Assembly: GCA_050010115.1 (NCBI GenBank)
Contig: JBEKLQ010000023.1
Span: 1-44,060 of the forward strand
Source: JAKACA01 sp050010115
Lineage (GTDB): Bacteria > Actinomycetota > Acidimicrobiia > Acidimicrobiales > Bog-793
Direction of reading: 5' to 3'
DNA length: 44,060 nucleotides
Shown here one piece after another: positions 33,684 through 40,762 of this stretch. Made by a program: the position numbers and the translations under genes. A model generated the notes under the pieces. The model was given only the letters and a program-made list of their open reading frames with translations. It searched no databases and was not told where the DNA came from. Every line of letters begins with the position of its first letter. Within the stretch, counting starts at the first letter, position 1.

Positions 33684-34385
33684 ATGCTGGCCACCCTGCG
33701 AGGCGACCTGCAGGCGGCCCGCGACCGCGACCCAGCTGCGCGCTCGTTGATCGAGATCGCCATCTGTTACCCGGGCGTGCATGCGCTCTGGGGTCACCGC
33801 ATCAGCCACTGGCTGTGGCAGCAGGACTACCGGTTCCTGGCTCGGGCGTGCTCGGCACTGACGCGTACGCTCACCGGCGTTGACATCCACCCTGCCGCTG
33901 TACTCGGCTCGGGCCTGTTCATCGATCACGCCACTGGTGTGGTCATCGGCGAGACGGCCGAGGTCGGAACGGACGTGACCCTCTACCAGGGCGTCACCCT
34001 GGGCGGCACGAATCTGGATCGGGGAAAGCGTCACCCGACCGTCGGGAACCGGGTCACGATCGGCGCCGGGGCCAAGATACTCGGGGCGATCACCATCGGA
34101 GACGACAGCCGCATCGGTGCCAACGCCGTGGTCGTTCAGCCAGTGCCCCCGAACTCGGTCGTGGTCGGCGTACCCGGGCAGGTCATCGCGCGGAGTCGAC
34201 CCCGACCCATCACGGCACCGCCGGACCTCGACGAGGGGCTCATGCCTGATCTCGTCGGCACCAGTCTGCAGTCGCTGCGCCGGCGTGTCGACGAGTTGGA
34301 GACGGCGGTAACTGGCCACACGAACCACCGCGATGCGCATCCGTCCGAGGCCGGAGTGTGGTCGGGAGAAGACTTCTCGATCTGA
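33684..34385 (+). CDS. cysE: serine O-acetyltransferase
   Basis: The 233-residue product acetylates serine with acetyl-CoA, the first step of cysteine synthesis. It has the CysE/EpsC layout: an N-terminal helical part with ALWGHRISHWLWQQ near 33, then left-handed beta-helix hexapeptides. Active-site phrases are DIHPAAVLGSGLFIDHATGV near 69 with the catalytic His, IGETAEVGTDVTLYQGVTLG near 90, and RHPTVGNRVTIGAGAKILG near 113. Residues after about 175 form a coiled, polar tail. It starts 2 bp after the cysK stop, so both are on one transcript and may form the usual cysteine synthase complex. Confidence 0.95.
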   Translation: MLATLRGDLQAARDRDPAARSLIEIAICYPGVHALWGHRISHWLWQQDYRFLARACSALTRTLTGVDIHPAAVLGSGLFIDHATGVVIGETAEVGTDVTLYQGVTLGGTNLDRGKRHPTVGNRVTIGAGAKILGAITIGDDSRIGANAVVVQPVPPNSVVVGVPGQVIARSRPRPITAPPDLDEGLMPDLVGTSLQSLRRRVDELETAVTGHTNHRDAHPSEAGVWSGEDFSI

Positions 34386-34441
34386 GACCCTACTGAGCGG
34401 GTGGTTCATCTTCCCGGCTACCGAAAGACAGGGCCGATCTC

Positions 34442-34909
34442 GTGCCAGTAGCGTGGGCGGCGATGGCCCGTGGTATCCCCGCCGCCGTGTTGGACCAGTT
34501 GTCGCAGGTCCCGCTCTTCTCCGCCTGCTCTCGCCGCGACCTGCGAGCGATCGCCATGCTCGGCAGCCAGCTCGAGATAAGGGCGGGCAGCGTGCTCACG
34601 ACCGCAGGCGAGCCGGGATCGGAGTTCTTCCTCGTCCGCGCCGGCACGGCGCGCTGCGTGCGCAACGGCCGGAAGGTGGCTACGTTCGGCCCAGGCGACT
34701 TCTTCGGCGAGACGGCGCTGCTCGCCAACGCACCCCGCACAGCCACAGTGACGGCCATCGGCGACATGACGGTCATCGTCTTCGACCGGCGCGAGTTCTC
34801 CTCGCTCCTCGACAGCTCGCCGCAGATCGCCCGCAAGCTGTTGAAGGCCTTCGCCGAGCGCGACGGCCAAGGGCAGAGCCACGGTCGGCCCACCGGCGTC
34901 ACGATTTGA
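34442..34909 (+). CDS. stand-alone cyclic nucleotide-binding domain protein
   Basis: The 155-residue product is one cNMP-binding beta-barrel. LSQVPLFSACSRRDLRAIAM lies near 19, followed by GSVLTTAGEPGSEFFLVRAG (near 50-69) and the phosphate-binding cassette PGDFFGETALLANAPRTATV near 85-104, including the Gly-Glu and Arg residues that contact the cyclic nucleotide. There is no DNA-binding HTH after the domain, so it is not a Crp regulator by itself. It follows cysE by 56 bp and could be part of that transcript. The start is GTG 34442; ATG 34463 (MARGIPAAVL) is an equally good start. Output and partner are unknown. Confidence 0.85.
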   Translation: MPVAWAAMARGIPAAVLDQLSQVPLFSACSRRDLRAIAMLGSQLEIRAGSVLTTAGEPGSEFFLVRAGTARCVRNGRKVATFGPGDFFGETALLANAPRTATVTAIGDMTVIVFDRREFSSLLDSSPQIARKLLKAFAERDGQGQSHGRPTGVTI

Positions 34910-34971
34910 CCCAGCGGGCCACCGCGGGCGTGCCCGAGGCGGCCCGGGAGCCGAGCGAACTGGTGCCCGGG

Positions 34972-35526
34972 CTATGAGTTCCCCTCGAGCCATTCGTGCA
35001 AGACCGCGCGACACTGCACGCAGACCAGATCGCGGAGCGCCTCCCGCCCTCCCTGGCCCGTCGCCGCATAGGAGGCGCCGACGCTCTCGTCCGAGACGAC
35101 GACTTCTGGGCGTAGCTCCAGGGCAATTCCGTAGAGACGTTGACTGGACGACGAGCTGTCGACATCCCAGCCGACGTGGTTCACCGGTACCTGAGACCCG
35201 ACGAGATCACCGCCGCTCAAGTTGAATTCGCGCCGCACGATTGCCTGCGCTGTCTCCGGGATCAGGCCCGGGTTCTCGAGCCTGCCACCGGCGAAGTCGA
35301 GAGTCACCCTGCCTACGCCCGGCCGATACGAGCGTGCGGGCAGGATCAGACGACCCCGGTGGACGGTGATCACCAGGAGCGAGTCGGGCTTCTCCACCCG
35401 CCAGTAGTCGAGCTCTTGTCCGGTGCCGTCCAGGAGTCGCTCGCCGATCATCGATAACCAGGGCGACCGAATCTCCACGATCCGTGACAAACATCGCCAG
35501 GGATGGGGGTCGGGCGCGGCCGTCAT
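34972..35526 (-). CDS. Nudix-fold protein with a degenerate Nudix box
   Basis: The 184-residue product resembles ADP-ribose-pyrophosphatase-type Nudix proteins: YWRVEKPDSLLVITVHRGRL near 41-60, then LPARSYRPGVGRVTLDFAGG near 62. The Nudix box region reads GGRLENPGLIPETAQAIVRR followed by EF, but the active pattern REUXEEXGU is missing: only one acidic residue is left at its end. The last 40 residues (SYAATGQGG and VCVQCRAVLHEWLEG) include a C-x2-C pair. I infer a Nudix fold that has lost pyrophosphatase activity and may bind a nucleotide or another ligand. It faces the cyclic-nucleotide-binding gene. Confidence 0.6.
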   Translation of the reverse strand: MTAAPDPHPWRCLSRIVEIRSPWLSMIGERLLDGTGQELDYWRVEKPDSLLVITVHRGRLILPARSYRPGVGRVTLDFAGGRLENPGLIPETAQAIVRREFNLSGGDLVGSQVPVNHVGWDVDSSSSSQRLYGIALELRPEVVVSDESVGASYAATGQGGREALRDLVCVQCRAVLHEWLEGNS

Positions 35527-35796
35527 GGTGTCTCGTCTGAGATGGAGGCCATGACAGGACAGTACGTACTCGACGGTGCGCGTGGGCGGGTCTTCTCAAC
35601 CTCTGTCTGCTGGCAGCGCTGTTCCACGCCCATCTGCGCCCGACGGCGTCTCACCCCTGAGGGCGGAACTGTCAGCCACAGGTGGCCGTGTTGTCGCTCC
35701 TGGCCCGAGCGAGTTGCGTCCATCCGCATGGTAAGGATGGGTGTGCCCAAACATTCGCCCCCGTCACCGGACTCGATTTGAGGAGATAGGAGAATC

Positions 35797-37176
35797 ATGA
35801 TCAGTCCTCCCGTTCCGCTGGTCGGCGACGGGATGCTCGTACCGTGTGTCGACGGGGATGAACGGCCGTACGTAGGCCTCGATGCTGCTGCCTCGACTGG
35901 CGTCCTTCCGACGGTGCTCGATCGCGTTCAGGAGTTCCTCCCGTCGTACTCGAGCGTCCATCGTGGCGCCGGCTACAAATCGCAGCTTGCAACCGCCGCC
36001 TACGAGAGCGCACGCAATGCCGCCCTCTCGTTTGCAGGACACCAAGGTCGCGATGACATCGCCATCATCTGCCGCAACACGACCGAGGCCTTGAACCATC
36101 TCGCCTATCGCCTGCGCCTGTCCCCCGACGACGTTGTCGTCACGTCCGTAGTCGAGCACCACGCCAACCTCCTCCCCTGGTCCCGCGTCGCCAAATGTCG
36201 ATACGTCGACTGCCAAAGCGACGGGACGTTCACGGCCGGCGACATCGAGGCGGCACTGGACCTGTCCCCGAGGCCCCGACTGCTCACCATCACCGGCGCT
36301 TCGAACATCACCGGATGGCTCCCGCCGATCGACGAGATCATCGTCGCCGCCCATGGCCGAGCGATCCCGGTCGCCGTCGACTCTGCCCAGCTCGCGCCTC
36401 ACCGTGCCATTTCCACTGAGGCCGACTTCGTCGCTTGGAGCGGCCACAAGATGTATGCGCCGTTCGGGGCGGGCGTGCTCATCGGGCCTCGCGAGGCATT
36501 CACCGACGGTGATCCCTTCCTAGCCGGCGGTGGCGCCGTCGACCTCGTCGGGCTGGACGAGGTCGTCTGGACCGACCCTCCGGACCGGGAAGAGGCCGGC
36601 TCTCCGAACGTCGTCGGGGCGGTGGCCTTACACGCCGCGATCGACGCCCTCGGTGAGATGGGCTGGCCGGCGATCATCGCCCATGACCGACACCTCGCCC
36701 ACCTCCTTCGGGATGGACTGGCGAGGATCCCGGGTGTGCGCGTTCTCGGCCCGAGTCCAGAGACAGACACCCTACCGGTCGCAACCTTCACCGTCGAAGG
36801 TGTCCCTCACGCTCTGGTGGCTGCTCGACTGTCAGCCGAGGACGGCATCGGCGTGAGGCACGGCTGTTTCTGCGCTCATCCGTACCTGATGCGGCTCCTC
36901 GGCCTCACAGATGCCGAGGTCGCCGACTACCGGAGCGACGTGCGCCGGGGCGACCGCAGTCGAATGCCCGGAGCCGTACGGGCGAGCGGTGGCATCAACA
37001 CGACCGAGGCCGACATCAGCCGCCTGCTCGCCGCTGTCGCCCGAATAGCCGGCGGGGAGCCGTCGCCGGTCGCCTACGTGCAGGACCCGCGCACCGGTGA
37101 CTTCAGCCCCGACCCCGGCGTCGCGCCCTGGTACGTGGACGCCCGGTCCCACGGGTCTTCGTGCTCGCCTGGTTAG
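35797..37176 (+). CDS. class V aminotransferase, SufS/cysteine-desulfurase-like
   Basis: The 459-residue product has the class V PLP fold. GLDAAASTGVLPTVLDRVQE is near 28, ICRNTTEALNHLAYRL near 90, TSVVEHHANLLPWSRVA near 114 (PLP-stacking His), and the Schiff-base Lys is at about 218 in WSGHKMYAPFGAGVL. A Cys pair at about 357 and 359 in RHGCFCAHPY occupies the place of the sulfur-carrying loop. Cysteine desulfurases take sulfur from cysteine as a persulfide. The ribosome site AGGAGATAGGAG lies before the ATG. It stands between cysK-cysE and the persulfide cluster, fitting a sulfur role. The 60-residue C-terminal tail is unusual. Confidence 0.8.
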   Translation: MISPPVPLVGDGMLVPCVDGDERPYVGLDAAASTGVLPTVLDRVQEFLPSYSSVHRGAGYKSQLATAAYESARNAALSFAGHQGRDDIAIICRNTTEALNHLAYRLRLSPDDVVVTSVVEHHANLLPWSRVAKCRYVDCQSDGTFTAGDIEAALDLSPRPRLLTITGASNITGWLPPIDEIIVAAHGRAIPVAVDSAQLAPHRAISTEADFVAWSGHKMYAPFGAGVLIGPREAFTDGDPFLAGGGAVDLVGLDEVVWTDPPDREEAGSPNVVGAVALHAAIDALGEMGWPAIIAHDRHLAHLLRDGLARIPGVRVLGPSPETDTLPVATFTVEGVPHALVAARLSAEDGIGVRHGCFCAHPYLMRLLGLTDAEVADYRSDVRRGDRSRMPGAVRASGGINTTEADISRLLAAVARIAGGEPSPVAYVQDPRTGDFSPDPGVAPWYVDARSHGSSCSPG

Positions 37177-37226
37177 ACGCCTTCCGGGGAAGCGCTTCCG
37201 CCGGAGCGGTCAGGCGACAGCGATGA

Positions 37227-38102
37227 CTACACGCCCCACAGAGCGACGGCTGACTGAACCGCCATGTAGGCGGCGACGACGAGCAGCAGCGCGACGAACC
37301 AACCCACGAGAGAAGCTGCCGGGAGCCGGTCGGCGATCCGCTTGCCGACGATGGACCCGACGACGGCCGTGCCTGCGAAGGGGAGGGCCACGTGCCAGTC
37401 GACACCTGAGGTAGCCATGCGGCTGAGCAGCGCCGCTGCGGAGTTGATGGCGATGACGAGAAGGGAGGTCCCGACAGCGACGGGCATGGCGTAGCCGAGA
37501 GCGAGAACGAGGGCCGGGACCACGACGAACCCACCCCCGACCCCGAAGAAACCCGTGACGAACCCGACAACGGTGCCAGCAGCAAGGACCTTCCCGATCG
37601 TCACCAGCCTGGGCCTGCTTGGAAGGACGGAACTCTCCAGCGCCGGGTCGGCCGGCAGAGAAGGGCTGCTGACGGTGGCCCCATCGGCAGCGACCTGACC
37701 CGCGGGCACCGTGGTGTCGCCGCCGCGGTCGACGAAAGCATGACGACGACGCCTGGACCACATACTCCAAGCGGCGAGGACCGTCAGCGCCGAGAAGGCA
37801 AGGAGCAGCACATGCGGGTTCACCGACCGGTTGAGGAGCGAGCCCACGACTGAGCCTCCTACGCCGGCAAGCCCGAACGTGATCCCGGCGACGACCCGGA
37901 CACGCCCGGCTCGCCAGTGTCCGACCATGCCGCCGAGGGCAGCGATTCCGACCACGACGAGCGAGGCGGTCGTGGCGGCTTTCGCCTCGAGGCCGACTGC
38001 ATAGACCAGCACGGGCACGGCAAGAATCGAGCCGCCACCACCCACTGCGCCGAGCGTGATGCCGATGAGCACACCCAGCGGGAGCGTGAGGAGGAGCCTC
38101 AC
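37227..38102 (-). CDS. TauE/SafE-family sulfite/sulfur exporter
   Basis: The product (291 residues from GTG 38102) begins VRLLLTLPLGVLIGITLGAV and has the TauE/SafE signature GGGGSILAVPVLVYAVGLEA with AATTASLVVVGIAALGGM after it. About eight hydrophobic segments are present, split by a hydrophilic loop at about 120-170 that holds RRRRHAFVDRGG. The second half repeats the motif (GFFGVGGGFVVVPALVLALG). The frame is open to an ATG at 38144, but that extension is polar and lacks a ribosome site. In other bacteria this family sits in CstR/rhodanese operons and exports sulfite or other sulfur anions. Its start region shares the operator at 38314 with the fusion gene divergent from it. Confidence 0.88.
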   Translation of the reverse strand: MRLLLTLPLGVLIGITLGAVGGGGSILAVPVLVYAVGLEAKAATTASLVVVGIAALGGMVGHWRAGRVRVVAGITFGLAGVGGSVVGSLLNRSVNPHVLLLAFSALTVLAAWSMWSRRRRHAFVDRGGDTTVPAGQVAADGATVSSPSLPADPALESSVLPSRPRLVTIGKVLAAGTVVGFVTGFFGVGGGFVVVPALVLALGYAMPVAVGTSLLVIAINSAAALLSRMATSGVDWHVALPFAGTAVVGSIVGKRIADRLPAASLVGWFVALLLVVAAYMAVQSAVALWGV

Positions 38103-38313
38103 CTGGCCCCGCCCGCTTGCTTGCCTGCCGGGCCAACCACCCATTCGGAGGTTGCAGCAGCTCGGCTAGAAGACGGCATGCTCGGTCCGAGAAACGAGGC
38201 AGGTACGCACGTCCCGGGTGATTCTGCTGCCACCACCCGAACTGCGACCGGGAGGCAGACCGACGAACATCGCGTGATACAAGCCTTTCCTCTCCCGTGC
38301 GCTCCTTGGGACA

Positions 38314-38329
38314 ATACCCTATAGGGTAT
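38314..38329. promoter_or_regulatory. predicted CstR operator 1, perfect 16-bp palindrome
   Basis: ATACCCTATAGGGTAT is a perfect palindrome between the divergent exporter and rhodanese-dioxygenase genes. A candidate promoter TTGGGA - about 15 bp - TATAGT overlaps it towards the fusion gene, so binding would block transcription. The same ATACCC-N4-GGGTAT pattern recurs at 40596 and 43070. Confidence 0.75.
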
Positions 38330-38400
38330 AGTCGCACTGGGGAGATACCTCCAGCACCAAGTGTTGTAAGGCTTGGCCAGACGGAGGCGAGGAGCTACTG

Positions 38401-39492
38401 ATGGTTCGAGAGATGTCTGTCGCCGAGCTGGCATCCCGCCTCGGCACCGAGGACGAACCCCTCATTGTCGACGTCCGAGAGCAGGACGAATTCGCAGCGT
38501 GGTCGATCCCCGGTGCCATCAACATCCCGCTGGGAGAGTTGGCCGCCCGGATGCCAACCCTGCCAACCGATCGGGAGCTGGTCGCTGTGTGCCGCTCGGG
38601 TAATCGCTCGACGCGGGCCGCCGACACACTGGCGCACTCCGATCGGCAGGTGGCGAACTTGGCCGGCGGCATGCTGGCGTGGGCGATCGCCTATGACTCG
38701 GTGCTCATTGAGCTCGGTGACGTTCAGGTCGTGCAGGTTCGCCGACGCGGCAAAGGTTGTCTGTCCTATTTGATAGGCGCCGGCGACTCGGCGTTCGTGG
38801 TGGATCCGTCGTCGGACATCGATGTCTACGAGCAGCTCGCCGAAGGGCACGGCTGGCGGATCAGGAGGGTGTTCGACACCCACCTGCATGCAGATCACCT
38901 GAGTGGTGCCAGGTCGCTGGCAGGGGCTAACGGTGCCTCACTTCACCTCAACCCGGCCGACGACTTCGACTTCGAGTTCGAGCCGCTGAGCGACTCGGAC
39001 CGATTCGAGCTGCCGGAAGGAGCGGCGATGAGCGTTGCCGCTCTCGGCACGCCCGGCCACACCAACGGGTCCACCATGTACGTCGTCGCCGGCCGGGCTG
39101 TGCTGTCGGGCGACACCATCTTCGTCGAGAGCGTGGGTCGTCCGGATCTCGCCGATCGGGCTGAGGAATTCGCCCGCAATCTCTACGCTTCGCTACACGA
39201 CAAGGTCCTCGGCCTCCCCGACGACACGTTGGTGCTTCCCGGCCACTACGGGGACGCCGTGGTCGTTCGACCTGGCGATCCCGTCGCTGCCACCCTCGGC
39301 GACCTTCGCCGAAGCCTCGCCCCGCTCAGCTTCGACGAGGAGACCTTCGTCGCCTGGGCGACGCAGCGAGCGGCACCTCGGCCGCCGAACTACGAGGAGA
39401 TCATCAAGGCCAACATGGGGCGCCCGACGGCACCCTTCGACGCGTTGCGGCAGCTCGAGATCGGCCCGAACCGCTGCGCAGTGTCAGCCTGA
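38401..39492 (+). CDS. rhodanese-persulfide dioxygenase fusion (CstB/ETHE1-like)
   Basis: The 363-residue product joins two domains. Residues 1-100 are a rhodanese with active-site loop VCRSGNRST (Cys64), which takes up a sulfane sulfur. Residues 105-363 are an ETHE1-type metallo-beta-lactamase domain: THLHADHLSG (His161, His163, Asp165, His166), TPGHTNGS (His220), LSGDTIF (Asp238), GRPDL and LPGHYGD (His282). Iron-binding ETHE1 enzymes oxidise persulfides such as GSSH to sulfite. Rhodanese first, dioxygenase second is the reverse of S. aureus CstB. It starts at ATG 38401 after GAGGAG. Operator 1 precedes it and cstR follows after 26 bp. Confidence 0.92.
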   Translation: MVREMSVAELASRLGTEDEPLIVDVREQDEFAAWSIPGAINIPLGELAARMPTLPTDRELVAVCRSGNRSTRAADTLAHSDRQVANLAGGMLAWAIAYDSVLIELGDVQVVQVRRRGKGCLSYLIGAGDSAFVVDPSSDIDVYEQLAEGHGWRIRRVFDTHLHADHLSGARSLAGANGASLHLNPADDFDFEFEPLSDSDRFELPEGAAMSVAALGTPGHTNGSTMYVVAGRAVLSGDTIFVESVGRPDLADRAEEFARNLYASLHDKVLGLPDDTLVLPGHYGDAVVVRPGDPVAATLGDLRRSLAPLSFDEETFVAWATQRAAPRPPNYEEIIKANMGRPTAPFDALRQLEIGPNRCAVSA

Positions 39493-39518
39493 GGCTGGGA
39501 CGATGAGAGGAGCGCAAC

Positions 39519-39788
39519 ATGCAACTTCCCGATGAGGTCGTCGCCGACGTCCGCAACCGGCTACGCCGCGTCGCCGGCCAGGTCCAGGGCGTGGAGCGCA
39601 TGCTCGACGAGGGCCGCGAGTGCCGCGACGTCGTGACGCAGCTCTCGGCGGCGTCGAAGGCGCTCGAGCAGGCCGGCTTCCGTTTGGTCGCCGCCGGCCT
39701 CACCTACTGCGTGGAGCACCCGGAGGAGGCGGAGGCTGACGGCTATCCGCTCGATGCCGTGCAGCGGATGTTCATGAAGCTCGCCTGA
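39519..39788 (+). CDS. CstR-type persulfide-sensing repressor (CsoR/FrmR family)
   Basis: The 89-residue product is a DUF156 four-helix repressor, with RRVAGQVQGVERMLDEGREC near 16-35. Cys35 and Cys64 lie 29 residues apart, as in both CsoR and CstR. The His that CsoR uses for copper four residues before the second Cys is replaced by Gly60 (AAGLTYCVEH). That absence is the mark of CstR, which senses persulfides or polysulfides through its two cysteines. RBS GAGAGGAG precedes ATG 39519. It lies after the fusion gene in the same transcript, and the operators ATACCC-N4-GGGTAT are probably its targets. Confidence 0.9.
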   Translation: MQLPDEVVADVRNRLRRVAGQVQGVERMLDEGRECRDVVTQLSAASKALEQAGFRLVAAGLTYCVEHPEEAEADGYPLDAVQRMFMKLA

Positions 39789-39823
39789 GGTCCGGGCCGT
39801 TTGGAAGGACAGGAGGGACTGTA

Positions 39824-39968
39824 TCGAGACCACCGTGGAGCTGCCGATCGATCGAGCTGAGAGCGTCGTCGTGACGCGTTGGCCGCGCAGGGGTTCGGCG
39901 TCCTGACCGAGATCGACGTCGCCGCCACCTTCAAGGCGCTTCGAATCACCGAGGACGCATGGCCCTGA
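39824..39968 (+). pseudogene. remnant of a DUF302 gene, frameshifted and truncated
   Basis: After a ribosome site (AGGAGG), the frame starting at 39824 reads IETTVELPIDRAESVV. One base shift later it continues DALAAQGFGVLTEIDVAATF, both clear parts of DUF302 proteins, which often sit next to CstR/CsoR genes. The start codon is missing and the similarity stops after about 40 residues (TFKA), where the methyltransferase's 3' end overlaps. The missing C-terminal half makes the gene inactive. Confidence 0.8.
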
Positions 39969-40545
39969 CGAGCGCGTCCACTGCCGTCATCTCACCGGCG
40001 TCGGTCACCACGGTTCGCGTGACCCGCTCCGCTCGCTCGATGTCCAGTCCGAGCAAATCCTCGGCGATGTCCTCGGGCATGAACAGGACCGCCGGGTCTT
40101 GTGGTCCGCCAGTGCCCTCCTGGAGGTTGGCGGTGTCATGGCCGACCACGAGCACCATTCCGCCTGGCGCCAGGGCGGCTGCGGCATTCGCGAGCACTTG
40201 ACGGCGTAGCTGCGCGACCAGGTGCAGATACATCACGATGACGAGGTCGAACGAGGCCACCGGCGGCCGCCACTCCACGAGATCGGCCTCGACCCAGGTC
40301 ACCTCGACGCCGCGGTCGGCCGCCAGCCGCTGAGCCTTCGCCAATCCGGTGCGAGAGAAGTCGACACCGGTGACGCGCCATCCTTTCGAGGCGAGCCACA
40401 CGGCATTGCGCCCCTCCCCGCACGCAACGTCGAGCGCCCGGCCCGGCTCGAGCGCGCCCACCTCCTCGATGAGGAAGCGGTTCGGGTCGGCCTTCCAGAT
40501 CAGCTCCTCAGCTGCGTACCGCTCGTCCCACGCCTCTCGATTCAC
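39946..40545 (-). CDS. class I SAM-dependent methyltransferase, possible thiol methyltransferase
   Basis: The 199-residue product starts at GTG 40545, chosen because CGGGAGG stands 5-6 bases before it; the frame is open far upstream to 41025, but that part is antisense to other genes. It begins NREAWDERYAAEELIWKADP and has SAM motif I RALDVACGEGRNAVWLASKG near 38-57, then TGVDFSRTGLAKAQRLA. Later VIVMYLHLVAQLRRQVLANA and ALAPGGMVLVVGHDT follow. The length and motif order suit tellurite-resistance/thiol methyltransferases. Operator 2 lies 51 bp upstream, so it probably belongs to the persulfide regulon. Methylation of sulfide or thiols is inferred, not shown. Confidence 0.8.
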   Translation of the reverse strand: MNREAWDERYAAEELIWKADPNRFLIEEVGALEPGRALDVACGEGRNAVWLASKGWRVTGVDFSRTGLAKAQRLAADRGVEVTWVEADLVEWRPPVASFDLVIVMYLHLVAQLRRQVLANAAAALAPGGMVLVVGHDTANLQEGTGGPQDPAVLFMPEDIAEDLLGLDIERAERVTRTVVTDAGEMTAVDALVRAMRPR

Positions 40546-40595
40546 AAGAACCTCCCGGCCCAGCTCCCGTCGGAGCTCACTTGCTGTGATGGAAT

Positions 40596-40611
40596 ATACC
40601 CCCGAGGGTAT
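40596..40611. promoter_or_regulatory. predicted CstR operator 2
   Basis: ATACCCCCGAGGGTAT has the same ATACCC-N4-GGGTAT layout as operator 1. On the minus strand it lies between a possible -35 TTCCAA and -10 TATATT with 16 bp spacing, ahead of the methyltransferase gene. On the plus strand it lies just before the truncated cstR copy. Confidence 0.72.
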
Positions 40612-40625
40612 CAGTTGGAACGGGT

Positions 40626-40762
40626 ATGACCCTCGAGCCGGACCGCGTAGGAGCTTCCCTGATCGCGAGCGGTCTGTGTACTGCCTTGAGCACCCCGAAG
40701 ACGCTAGGGCGTCCGAACTATCCGCTCGAGGGGTCCAGCGGCTCTTTACGGAGTTGGCATAA
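40626..40762 (+). pseudogene. truncated and frameshifted second cstR-like gene
   Basis: ATG 40626 opens MTLEPDRVGASLIASGL, matching the second helix of CstR (EQAGFRLVAAGL). After a shift of one base the sequence continues YCLEHPEDARASELSARGVQ and ends RLFTELA*, matching the C-terminus of the intact cstR at 39519. The first 45 codons, including the first Cys, are gone. The second Cys is kept. Operator 2 lies 15 bp before the ATG, suggesting the pseudogene was once autoregulated. Its last 17 bp overlap the end of the oxidoreductase gene. Confidence 0.85.

Noticed and set aside
35551..35781. Plus-strand Cys/Arg-rich frame before the desulfurase gene
   Set aside because: No family resemblance and composition typical of a shadow frame. 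The 270-bp gap also shows no riboswitch-like structure that I recognise.
39519..39788. Copper-sensing CsoR rather than CstR
   Set aside because: The His needed for copper is Gly60, and the neighbours are persulfide rather than copper genes. No copper ATPase or chaperone is present.
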